This document shows, one piece after another, positions 1 through 5,395 of a stretch of DNA of 8,840 bases. The DNA is taken from positions 1-8,840 of the forward strand of contig JADFMW010000112.1 in NCBI GenBank assembly GCA_022563655.1. The letters are read 5' to 3'. Source of the stretch: Pseudomonadota bacterium. Its GTDB lineage: Bacteria > Pseudomonadota > Alphaproteobacteria > JAAXGF01. The stretch's first letter is position 1; each line of letters begins with the position of its first letter. Position numbers and translations under genes: made by a program. Below the pieces are notes generated by a model. That model saw nothing but the letters and a program-made list of their open reading frames with translations, did not search any database and had not been told where the DNA came from.

Positions 1-258
1 CCGCTAGGAGATCGCGACTATCATGCGATTGGTTCGCTAGGGGTCCGGAACAATCGGCGGAAAATCAGCATAAAAAAGGTGCGCGGGGCCGGTGTCGCGG
101 ACGTGGCTGCTCGGAACCTGTCGCGCCTCCACCGCAGCTGCTCTGTCTGCGGCCGCACGTATGCGGAGCCCCGGCCGGGGCGAAGATCGGTGCCGACGAA
201 TCCGGTGCTGGGTTCGAGCGCGCCTTCAAGAAGGTTATGCTCGCAAAGCGCGTCCATC
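1..258. other. Intergenic segment with no firm gene
   Basis: No convincing gene is seen here. A plus-strand open stretch ending at the TGA at 264-266 reads like the tail of a protein from about 180 (GADESGAGFERAFKKV), with mostly G or C in third positions. Upstream of that it loses any protein character and has no clear start, so it may be an eroded gene end. On the minus strand an ATG at 257-255, just past the stop of the 259-1101 gene, opens 78 codons to position 21. Its arginine- and proline-rich translation has no recognisable motif, so I do not call it. Confidence 0.3.
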
Positions 259-1101
259 CTAGTTGATCCTCTTCCCATTCTCATCGAAGCGCGAAGCAAG
301 GCGATTCATGAAAGTACGAACGGCGCGGAAGATTTCTTCCGCCTCGTCCGGCGAATAACGTTTCACGATGTGCATGGTTGGGTTGCGCCATGCGAGCTTT
401 ACTGCGGTCAAGTCCCCAACCACATCTCGATAGAACGGCTCATCTTTCTTCCATCGGATGCCTTTGGTCCGCGGCTTTACGGCAATCTTGGAGTTGATTT
501 GCTTGATGTACGATCCCCAACTCGGCGCATATGGAATCTTGAGCGAGTGCCCGAGTGCTTTGAGTCCGACTTCCATCACGCGCATCGAATGAAACACGCT
601 AGCAGTGCCGGACGCTAGGGCGATGCAGCGTCCGGCATCGATGATGTCGTCAATTGCGCTTGGAAAACGCGCGTCTACTTCTTCCCCGAAAAGAGGCTCA
701 GCAGGTTCATAGTATTTTGTTTTCTCGCGTTCTATATAGTAAACACTAACAGATTTTAACTCATCTTGTAGTCGTAACAGAATATCTTGATTGCTGTCCG
801 CTAAATTTTGGTACGATAATCCTGGTTCGCCACATTTTTCAATGAATCTTCTAATGGCAGCTTCAGTTACGGGTACGCCTAGAGATTGAACATCGCCAGC
901 GAGCCTAGTCATCATCGCTTTGAGGCTAGTGCGAAAATTTTCGTCTAACGGAGTTCGGGGCGAACCACCCCTCCATTTAAGTTCAGTGCCTTTAACGGTC
1001 CCCTGAGCTTCCGCAAGCGCCGCCACGAAGGCGACGAGCGATGCGACATTAACCTTGAGCATGTCCGAAAGGCTCCAAGCCCAGTTGTAGGGCTGCATCA
1101 T
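259..1101 (-). CDS. Hypothetical protein with a HEPN-like C-terminal motif
   Basis: This encodes a 280-residue soluble protein with no signal peptide or membrane segment. The N-terminal half (about 1-130) is helical and unrecognised. The C-terminal half has a helical stretch around VFHSMRVMEVGLKALG (169-184), then AWRNPTMH (237-244) and a final amphipathic helix (251-271). The R239-N240-x3-H244 pattern fits the RX4-6H motif of HEPN domains, many of which are ribonucleases in toxin-antitoxin, abortive-infection or CRISPR-linked systems. I recall similar proteins annotated only as hypothetical, so activity here is inference. There are two consecutive ATGs at 1101 and 1098, with GGGAG (1108-1112, minus strand) six bases before the first. 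The gene stands alone, with no antitoxin-like partner beside it. It is markedly more AT-rich than its neighbours, especially 700-870, which suggests transfer. Confidence 0.75.
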   Translation of the reverse strand: MMQPYNWAWSLSDMLKVNVASLVAFVAALAEAQGTVKGTELKWRGGSPRTPLDENFRTSLKAMMTRLAGDVQSLGVPVTEAAIRRFIEKCGEPGLSYQNLADSNQDILLRLQDELKSVSVYYIEREKTKYYEPAEPLFGEEVDARFPSAIDDIIDAGRCIALASGTASVFHSMRVMEVGLKALGHSLKIPYAPSWGSYIKQINSKIAVKPRTKGIRWKKDEPFYRDVVGDLTAVKLAWRNPTMHIVKRYSPDEAEEIFRAVRTFMNRLASRFDENGKRIN

Positions 1102-1156
1102 AACACACTCCCGCGCTCGGCTTGGGTGCGGGACCTATAATTGCGCTAAAAAGAGA

Positions 1157-1197
1157 GGGCGGTCACCGGCACCGGAGGAAGGAAGCCGAGACCGCCC
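1157..1197. repeat. 8-bp inverted repeat with 25-nt loop
   Basis: GGGCGGTC at 1157-1164 pairs perfectly with GACCGCCC at 1190-1197, separated by 25 bases. It lies 56 bp upstream of the 259-1101 gene start. There is no T-run, so it is not a standard intrinsic terminator. It could be an operator for the divergent region or simply chance in GC-rich DNA. Confidence 0.3.
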
Positions 1198-1351
1198 ACC
1201 ACGAGCGCGATCAGGTTGCACAATCGCGCCCGCGAAAGAAATTCAAGCCGCCAACTTCGCCTCGCCCTCGGCTTCGGCTTCGAGGCCCTCACGCGGCCTG
1301 CGAGGCTTGACTAAGCCACCTTTCGGGGCATCATAATTAGGCCAAGGGTGA

Positions 1352-1528
1352 TCGCTGGCGCCGGCAGCAGTTTCCGGGGGTCCATATTTAATCCAAAATC
1401 CAGGTTCCCCAACCACTTTTCCGTTCGACTCGAACGATGTCGCGAACTCTTACGTCCTGGCGACCGGCTTGGCGCGCGGCGGCAACGAGGTCAGCCCGCA
1501 AGAATCGATGGCGATCGCCTTGGATTGA
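1352..1528 (+). pseudogene. Possible C-terminal gene remnant
   Basis: The frame is open from just after a TGA (1349-1351) to a TGA at 1526-1528. From 1424 onward the codons end mostly in G or C and read as a plausible protein tail (for example SYVLATGLARGGNEV). No ATG, GTG or ribosome binding site starts it, so if it was ever coding it is the end of a broken gene. Opposite-strand frames in the same stretch also look partly protein-like, so confidence is low. I do not recognise a family. Confidence 0.15.
1422..1436. promoter_or_regulatory. 15-bp perfect palindrome upstream of peroxiredoxin
   Basis: CGTTCGA-C-TCGAACG has 7-bp arms around a single central base, 135 bp before the peroxiredoxin start. 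Its centre contains GACTC, a GANTC site of the kind methylated by CcrM in many alphaproteobacteria. A dimeric regulator could bind such a site. It does not match the direct-repeat GTTC-N7-GTTC SOS box of this class. The role is inferred from symmetry and position only. Confidence 0.3.
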
Positions 1529-1570
1529 TGTCGTACAATACCCGAAGGAAAGAAAACCCAGGAGGGCAGC

Positions 1571-2230
1571 ATGGCACTAAGAATCAATGACGAGGCTCCC
1601 GACTTCTCCGCGGAGACGACGGAAGGACCCATAAACTTCCATGAGTGGATCGGGAATGGGTGGGCGATCCTATTTTCGCACCCCAAGGATTTCACGCCGG
1701 TCTGCACCACCGAGCTCGGCTACATGGCCGGGCTGAAACCGGAGTTCGAGAAACGCAATTGCAAGATCCTGGGCCTTAGCGTCGATGGTGTCAGCGATCA
1801 CGCGAGGTGGTCCAAGGACATCGAGGACACACAGGGTCATGCGGTGAACTACCCGTTGGTCGGCGATCCCGAACTTCAGGTGGTGAAGCTCTATGACATG
1901 CTTCCGGCCGATGCGGGCGATACGTCCGAGGGTCGAACGGCGGCGACCAACGCGACGGTGCGCTCGGTGTTCGTCATTGGGCCCGACAAGAAGATCAAGG
2001 CCATGCTCATTTACCCCATGAGCACCGGCCGCAACTTCGATGAGGTGCTACGATTGTTGGATTCGTGCCAGTTGACGGCCAAGCACCAGGTCGCGACGCC
2101 GGTGAACTGGAAGCAAGGCGACGACGTAATCATCGTCCCTTCGGTTTCGGATGAGCAGGCCAAGGAAAAGTACCCGGAGGGTTGGAATTCACCGCTACCG
2201 TATATGCGGATCGTGCCGCAGCCCAAGTAG
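1571..2230 (+). CDS. 1-Cys peroxiredoxin (Prx6 subfamily)
   Basis: This encodes a 219-residue cytoplasmic thiol peroxidase that reduces hydrogen peroxide and organic hydroperoxides. The active-site signature PKDFTPVC (38-45) supplies P38, T42 and the peroxidatic C45, and the following TTE and R131 in NATVRSVFVIGP complete the usual catalytic set. The C-terminal extension with VATPVNWKQGDDVIIVP (174-190) and the YPEGW motif (201-205) is typical of the Prx6 group. C64 and C166 are the only other cysteines, and neither sits in a classical C-terminal resolving motif, so a one-cysteine mechanism with an external thiol donor is expected. The start is firm: AGGAGG at 1560-1565 lies five bases before ATG, and the protein begins at the usual family start. 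The gene appears to be transcribed alone. The closest homologue is likely an alphaproteobacterial peroxiredoxin of the same length. Confidence 0.95.
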   Translation: MALRINDEAPDFSAETTEGPINFHEWIGNGWAILFSHPKDFTPVCTTELGYMAGLKPEFEKRNCKILGLSVDGVSDHARWSKDIEDTQGHAVNYPLVGDPELQVVKLYDMLPADAGDTSEGRTAATNATVRSVFVIGPDKKIKAMLIYPMSTGRNFDEVLRLLDSCQLTAKHQVATPVNWKQGDDVIIVPSVSDEQAKEKYPEGWNSPLPYMRIVPQPK

Positions 2231-2346
2231 GGGATATCGCCGACCGCGGCTTGGCCGACGGCGACCTGGTCGACGGGCTGAAGATGATTTCACGGGGCGA
2301 GATCCCCGGGCTGCTCGCCGCCTATGACCAGGTCTGGCACTGGTAG
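2227..2346 (+). pseudogene. Short coding-like tail of an unidentified gene
   Basis: Overlapping the last codon of the peroxiredoxin in another frame, 39 codons stay open to the TAG at 2344-2346. Third positions are almost all G or C, and the translation looks natural, with stretches such as DGDLVDGLKMISRGEIPG and a final AAYDQVWHW. The only in-frame ATG (near 2284) leaves just a short peptide, and no ribosome binding site serves it. The stretch may be the end of a gene whose front was lost when the peroxiredoxin segment was inserted or rearranged. I do not recognise the family. Confidence 0.25.
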
Positions 2347-2402
2347 CGGCGCCGACGCCCGGCCGCGCGCCGGATCGCCGGCGGCAATGGGATCGCGGCC
2401 GC

Positions 2403-2440
2403 GCCGCCGTCAGACGCGGAAGCCGCCGTCAGACGCGGAA
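2403..2440. repeat. 19-bp perfect tandem duplication spanning a stop codon
   Basis: Two identical 19-bp units occupy 2403-2421 and 2422-2440. The second unit carries the last codons (FRV) and the stop of the minus-strand oxygenase gene. The first is a copy lying just past the stop, in a shifted frame because 19 is not a multiple of three. It looks like a recent slippage duplication that left the protein intact. Confidence 0.85.
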
Positions 2441-3193
2441 GATGTACTTCTTGCCCGGTTCTCGCTCGCAATCGGGGGGGTAGTTCTTGCGCTTGTCGGC
2501 GTAATAGCGTTGCCGGTGGTCGCCCTCCGAAAGGCGGTTATACGTGACGTACAGCACGCGGCGCGGCGCCGCGGTCATGTTGGGCGCCGAGCGGTGCGGC
2601 GTGAACGAATCGAAGAACACCACGTCGCCGGGCTGGGCCGGACAGGCGATGAACTCGATGTGCTCCATCTCGTCTTCGTCTAGGGGGCGCCACATCTCGC
2701 CGATCATGCCGCGCGTGTGGGCGCCGGGGGCAAGCTCGAGGCAGCCGTTCTCCACGGTTGCCTCGTCGATGCTCACGAGCGCCGTTATGTACAAGGAGCC
2801 GTATGTGTCCCAGCCCGCCTGCATGTCTTGGTGGGCCTTGAAGCCGCCGCCGCCGGGCAGCTTGAAGTTGATCTTTTCCTTGAAGAAAACCGCTGGCTCG
2901 CCGAGGAGCTCCGAGGTGCGCCCCAAGAGCTCGTCACCGGTGACGAGGGCGTTAAAGCCTTCGTGATAGGGGCAGATGTTCTCGATGCGCGACAGCACCC
3001 GCTCGCCCGGCTCGAGAAGGCTTTCCTCGAAATACATCATGTACTCGCCGGGCACCTCGGGGTAGGCCTGCACCTCGTCCGTCCACGACGTGATCCGTTG
3101 CATCGCCGCGGCGTCGAACAGGCCGGGGACCGCTATGTAGCCATCGCGGCGGTACGCGCCGAGCTGTTCGTCGGAAAAAAAACCTCGTTTCAC
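2429..3193 (-). CDS. Phytanoyl-CoA dioxygenase (PhyH) family oxygenase
   Basis: This encodes a 254-residue predicted Fe(II)/2-oxoglutarate-dependent oxygenase. The iron-binding facial triad is visible as H121 and D123 in KAHQDMQAGW and H200 in FTPHRSAPN, with R211 or R212 in APRRVLYVTYN as the likely 2-oxoglutarate anchor. The family N-terminus FFSDEQLGAYRRDGYIAVPG (5-24) and the ENGCLELAPGAH segment (149-159) are also present. The family hydroxylates many small molecules, including phytanoyl-CoA, phosphonates, osmolytes and natural products. The PhnY-type phosphonate dioxygenases are relatives, but no PhnZ-like partner is adjacent, so the substrate is unknown. The start is a GTG at 3193-3191 rather than ATG. 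The GGGAGG upstream is about 12 bases away, while a closer AGGGG sits two bases before it. An A8 run (3175-3182) falls in the first codons. The gene stands alone and is divergent from the Nfu gene. Confidence 0.88.
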   Translation of the reverse strand: MKRGFFSDEQLGAYRRDGYIAVPGLFDAAAMQRITSWTDEVQAYPEVPGEYMMYFEESLLEPGERVLSRIENICPYHEGFNALVTGDELLGRTSELLGEPAVFFKEKINFKLPGGGGFKAHQDMQAGWDTYGSLYITALVSIDEATVENGCLELAPGAHTRGMIGEMWRPLDEDEMEHIEFIACPAQPGDVVFFDSFTPHRSAPNMTAAPRRVLYVTYNRLSEGDHRQRYYADKRKNYPPDCEREPGKKYIFRV

Positions 3194-3321
3194 TGCCCCT
3201 GTGCGCCTCCCGCGCCTGTAACCTTCGCCCGATGTCGCTCAACCGGCCGGCGACCCCGCGAGGAAGCCCACCGGCCGGAATAGCGGCGGGAGCATAGCGC
3301 ACCAGCCCGCACTCAACAACA

Positions 3322-3334
3322 CGGTACTGTACCG
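3322..3334. promoter_or_regulatory. 13-bp palindrome in the divergent phyH-nfu region
   Basis: CGGTAC-T-GTACCG is a perfect palindrome with 6-bp arms. It lies in the 235-bp gap between the divergent oxygenase and Nfu genes, 129 bp from the first start and 95 bp from the second. This is a typical place for a dimeric repressor or activator site. It does not match the Irr or RirA iron-response motifs I know. A weak TTGAAT (3367-3372) could be a -35 element for the Nfu gene, but its -10 is poor. Confidence 0.3.
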
Positions 3335-3428
3335 AAACCGGCCGCCCCTTGCCGCGGCGATAGGCGTTGAATCCAGGCGCGATCGGACCAAGTAAGGTTA
3401 CGCGGGTCTTTCGGAGCAGGCGAAAGCG

Positions 3429-4382
3429 ATGTTCATTCAGATCGAGCCGACACAGGATCCGGCGACTCTGAGGTTCCTCCCCGGCCGCCCCGTGTTGGAG
3501 TCGGGGTTGGAGTCGGGCGCCGCCGACTTCACCGACGCCGAAGCGGCCAAGCGATCGCCCCTCGCGGCGCGGCTGTTCGAGGTGCCGGCGGTCACGGCAG
3601 TTTCGCTGGGGCCGGACTTCGTCGCCGTTACCCGGGCAGACGACGCCGAGTGGCAGCCTCTCAAGCCGGCGGTCCTCGGGGTCATCATGGAGCATTTCCT
3701 GGAAGGAAGGCCGGTCCTGGAAGGAAGGCCGGTCCTGGAAGAAAGGCCGGTCCTGGAAGAAAGCCTGGCGCCGGTGGTGGAGACCGAACATGGCGCGGCG
3801 CTCCACGAGCCCGAGGACGCCGCGGTGATCGGCGAAATCGAGGAAATGCTCGACGCCCGCATCCGCCCCACGCTCTCCGGCGAGGGAGGAGACGTCGCGG
3901 TGCGTGGCTTCCACGACGGGACCCTCGAGCTGGAGCTGCAGGGCTCGGCCTTCTCAAGCCCGCTGTTCAGCGTGAAAATCCGCATCGAGAACACTCTGCG
4001 CCACTACGTTCCCGAGGTCGAGGAGGTCCGATTCGTCCAGGCGAGCGCCAGCCTCCAGGCAGCGGCCCCCGAACAGAACCTCGACTGGGACGACCCCGAG
4101 GTCGTGGCGGTGCACGATCTGCTCGAAGAGCGGATCAACCCGTCCGTCGCCGGCCACGGGGGACACATCTCGCTGATCGATATCAAGGACCACGCCGCCT
4201 ACATCCGCCTCGAAGGCGGCTGCCAGGGCTGCGGCATGGCCGACGTGACGCTGAAGCAGGGCGTCGAACAGGCGATCAAGGAAGCCGTGCCCACGATCAC
4301 CGCCGTCCTCGACGTGACCGACCACGGCGACGGGACGAACCCTTACTATCAGCCGGACAAGGGCGGCGTGAGCCCCTTCTGA
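3429..4382 (+). CDS. Nfu-type Fe-S scaffold with two NifU domains, first lacking CxxC
   Basis: This encodes a 317-residue protein predicted to carry or deliver iron-sulfur clusters to apoproteins. Residues 1-90 form the Nfu N-terminal domain (MFIQIEPTQDPATLRFLPGR, then FTDAEAAKRSPLAARLF). Residues about 131-203 are a NifU domain matching the one in ordinary alphaproteobacterial Nfu (LDARIRPTLSGEGGDVAVRG, LRHYVPEVEEVRFV). There the usual CSGC region reads AFSS (174-177) and about two residues are missing, so it should not bind a cluster. Residues about 223-298 form a second NifU domain that keeps GCQGCGM with C265 and C268. Ordinary Nfu is roughly 180-190 residues with one domain. Two in-frame tandem repeats (residues 23-30 and 91-112) add further length. 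The ATG has AGG eight bases upstream and matches the family start. Confidence 0.9.
   Translation: MFIQIEPTQDPATLRFLPGRPVLESGLESGAADFTDAEAAKRSPLAARLFEVPAVTAVSLGPDFVAVTRADDAEWQPLKPAVLGVIMEHFLEGRPVLEGRPVLEERPVLEESLAPVVETEHGAALHEPEDAAVIGEIEEMLDARIRPTLSGEGGDVAVRGFHDGTLELELQGSAFSSPLFSVKIRIENTLRHYVPEVEEVRFVQASASLQAAAPEQNLDWDDPEVVAVHDLLEERINPSVAGHGGHISLIDIKDHAAYIRLEGGCQGCGMADVTLKQGVEQAIKEAVPTITAVLDVTDHGDGTNPYYQPDKGGVSPF
3495..3518 (+). repeat. 12-bp in-frame tandem duplication in the Nfu gene
   Basis: TTGGAGTCGGGG (3495-3506) is followed by a copy differing only in its last base (3507-3518). It encodes LESG-LESG at residues 23-30, in the N-terminal domain between the PGRPV strand and the DFTDAEAA segment, where related proteins usually have one short turn. 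Confidence 0.8.
3699..3768 (+). repeat. 18-bp in-frame tandem repeat in the Nfu linker
   Basis: Units begin at 3699, 3717, 3735 and 3753. The first two are identical, the third differs by one base, and the fourth is a degenerate partial copy. They encode LEGRPV, LEGRPV, LEERPV and LEESLA (residues 91-114) between the N-terminal domain and the first NifU domain. The 18-bp period keeps the frame and fits slippage expansion of a linker. Confidence 0.9.
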
Positions 4383-4388
4383 CCGGCC

Positions 4389-4453
4389 GCCGATTTGATC
4401 GGCCCCCGTTGCCCCTCGGCGCCGCCGGCGCAAACGGCCGGAGGCGCCGGCGG
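4389..4453. terminator. Two GC-rich hairpins between convergent genes
   Basis: The 83-bp gap between the ends of the Nfu gene and ctrA holds two inverted repeats. GCCGAT (4389-4394) pairs with ATCGGC (4398-4403) over a 3-base loop, starting seven bases after the Nfu stop. CCGCCGGCGC (4422-4431) pairs perfectly with GCGCCGGCGG (4444-4453) over 12 bases. Neither is followed by a T-run on either strand, so they are not canonical intrinsic terminators. Position and stability suggest they help end transcription from both sides. Confidence 0.4.
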
Positions 4454-4465
4454 AGCGGGCGCCGT

Positions 4466-5179
4466 CTACGCGGCCGCGGGTTCTTCGCTGGCCTGTGGTT
4501 CCGCCGGCGGGTCGCGCAGCACGTAGCCGCGGCCCCACACGGTCTCGATGTAGTTTTCGCCGCCGGTCGCCGACCCCAGTTTCTTGCGCAGCTTGCACAC
4601 GAACACGTCGATGATCTTCAGCTCGGGCTCGTCCATGCCGCCGTAGAGATGGTTGAGGAACATCTCCTTCGTCAGCGTCGTGCCCTTGCGCAGCGACAAC
4701 AGCTCGAGAATGGCGTACTCCTTGCCGGTCAGGTGCACCGGCCGGTCGTCGACCGTGACCGCGCGGGTATCGAGGTTGACGACGAATTTGCCGGTACGGA
4801 TCGCCGACTGCGGGTGCCCCTTGGCGCGCCGCACGATGGCATGGATGCGCGCCACCAGCTCGCGCTTGTCGAACGGCTTGGTGAGGTAGTCGTCGGCGCC
4901 GCCGCCGAGCCCCTTGATCTTGCTGTCGGGCGCGCCGAGACCCGAGAGGATGAGGATCGGCGTGCGCACCTTGGCCGCGCGCAGCCGGCGCAACACCTCG
5001 TAGCCGTCGATGTCGGGCAGCATCAGATCGAGGACGATGATGTCGTAGTCGTAGAGCTTGCCGATCTCGAGCCCGTCCTCGCCCAGGTCGGTCAGGTCGC
5101 AGACAAACCCTTCGGAGGCGAGCATCCGCTCGATGGCTTTCGCCGTCGATGTGTCGTCCTCGATCAGTAAGACCCGCAT
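4466..5179 (-). CDS. ctrA: Cell-cycle response regulator CtrA
   Basis: This encodes a 237-residue OmpR/PhoB-type response regulator that controls cell-cycle progression, polar development and flagellar genes in alphaproteobacteria. The receiver domain (1-120) shows the acidic pair in LLIEDD, the phosphoacceptor D51 in VLDLMLPDIDG and K101 in YLTKPF. The winged-helix DNA-binding domain (about 125-228) contains the long near-invariant CtrA block HLTGKEYAILELLSLRKG, KEMFLNHLYGGMDEPELKII and YIETVWGRGYVLRDP. The C-terminal tail is short and alanine-rich. The ATG at 5179-5177 was chosen because CtrA proteins begin MRVLLIEDD. A GTG at 5209 would add ten residues encoded by a G10 run and unlike the family. 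The gene is divergent from fliI, and near-consensus CtrA sites lie between them, suggesting autoregulation. Confidence 0.96.
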   Translation of the reverse strand: MRVLLIEDDTSTAKAIERMLASEGFVCDLTDLGEDGLEIGKLYDYDIIVLDLMLPDIDGYEVLRRLRAAKVRTPILILSGLGAPDSKIKGLGGGADDYLTKPFDKRELVARIHAIVRRAKGHPQSAIRTGKFVVNLDTRAVTVDDRPVHLTGKEYAILELLSLRKGTTLTKEMFLNHLYGGMDEPELKIIDVFVCKLRKKLGSATGGENYIETVWGRGYVLRDPPAEPQASEEPAAA

Positions 5180-5194
5180 GGCGGCGCGGTGTCG

Positions 5195-5204
5195 CCCCCC
5201 CCCC
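5195..5204 (-). repeat. G10 homopolymer in the ctrA leader
   Basis: Ten consecutive C on the plus strand, G10 in the transcript, end 15 bases before the ctrA ATG. The spacing is long for a ribosome binding site, and no better one is visible. Such a run is prone to length change. It also lies just after a GTG (5209-5207) that is in frame with ctrA only at the present tract length. Confidence 0.85.
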
Positions 5205-5226
5205 TTCACCAGCGAACGTAGACGAT

Positions 5227-5263
5227 GTTAACCTCATTCCAGAAGGTGTAAAGAAATCGTTAA
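5227..5263. promoter_or_regulatory. CtrA-box-like site near ctrA
   Basis: TAAA-GAAATCG-TTAA at 5249-5263 reads TTAA-N7-TTTA on the ctrA strand. That is one base from the TTAA-N7-TTAA CtrA consensus. A further half site GTTAAC lies at 5227-5232, nearer ctrA. The full site is about 70 bp upstream of the ctrA ATG, a plausible place for feedback control of its own promoter. Binding is inferred from the motif. Confidence 0.55.
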
Positions 5264-5315
5264 CGTCTTCGCCTCCGGCGGCGTAGCCCGTCTGGGTAGC
5301 GAAATTTGCCGCACT

Positions 5316-5330
5316 TTTACCGAACCTTAA
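5316..5330. promoter_or_regulatory. CtrA-box-like site upstream of fliI
   Basis: TTTA-CCGAACC-TTAA matches the TTAA-N7-TTAA consensus at seven of eight fixed positions. It lies 66 bp before the chosen fliI start. If CtrA activates from a site overlapping the -35 region, transcription would begin around 5350-5365, which favours a downstream fliI start codon. CtrA control of class II flagellar genes is well established in alphaproteobacteria, but binding here is inferred. Confidence 0.55.
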
Positions 5331-5395
5331 GCGCGCCCGGCCATGCTCCGCGCGGCATGGATCCTTGCCGAACGAGGGGGAACCCGAACGTCGCC

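Larger units (their letters stand above)
1102..1570. other. 469-bp intergenic region with short coding-like fragments
   Basis: No complete gene is supported. The region holds an 8-bp inverted repeat (1157-1197), a 15-bp palindrome (1422-1436) and the ribosome binding site of the peroxiredoxin gene. Several overlapping frames look partly protein-like without a usable start. On the plus strand 1352-1528 is open and ends at TGA, with strong GC bias in third positions from 1424. On the minus strand 1449-1243 is open for 68 codons and contains FWIKYGPPE. These may be eroded gene ends or chance. A weak TACAAT at 1534-1539 could be a -10 element for the peroxiredoxin, but no good -35 lies at the right distance. 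Confidence 0.4.

Noticed and set aside
1122..1310. A 62-codon plus-strand open frame in the intergenic region
   Set aside because: Arginine-, histidine- and proline-rich translation with no motif and no convincing ribosome binding site.
1422..1436. SOS (LexA) box or tRNA T-arm, because of GTTCGA-type words
   Set aside because: Alphaproteobacterial LexA sites are direct GTTC-N7-GTTC repeats, not this palindrome, and no cloverleaf or acceptor stem can be built around it.
3699..3768. CRISPR-like array of short repeats
   Set aside because: The 18-bp units are directly adjacent with no spacers and encode an in-frame peptide repeat within the Nfu gene.
3650..5170. A 506-codon plus-strand open frame across the Nfu and ctrA genes
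   Set aside because: It overlaps two firmly identified genes in other frames, is extremely arginine-, glycine- and proline-rich, and shows no family motif. It is a shadow frame of high-GC DNA.
5180..5209. Longer CtrA starting at the GTG at 5209
   Set aside because: The extra ten residues come from a G10 run and are unlike any CtrA N-terminus known to me. The family begins at the ATG at 5179.
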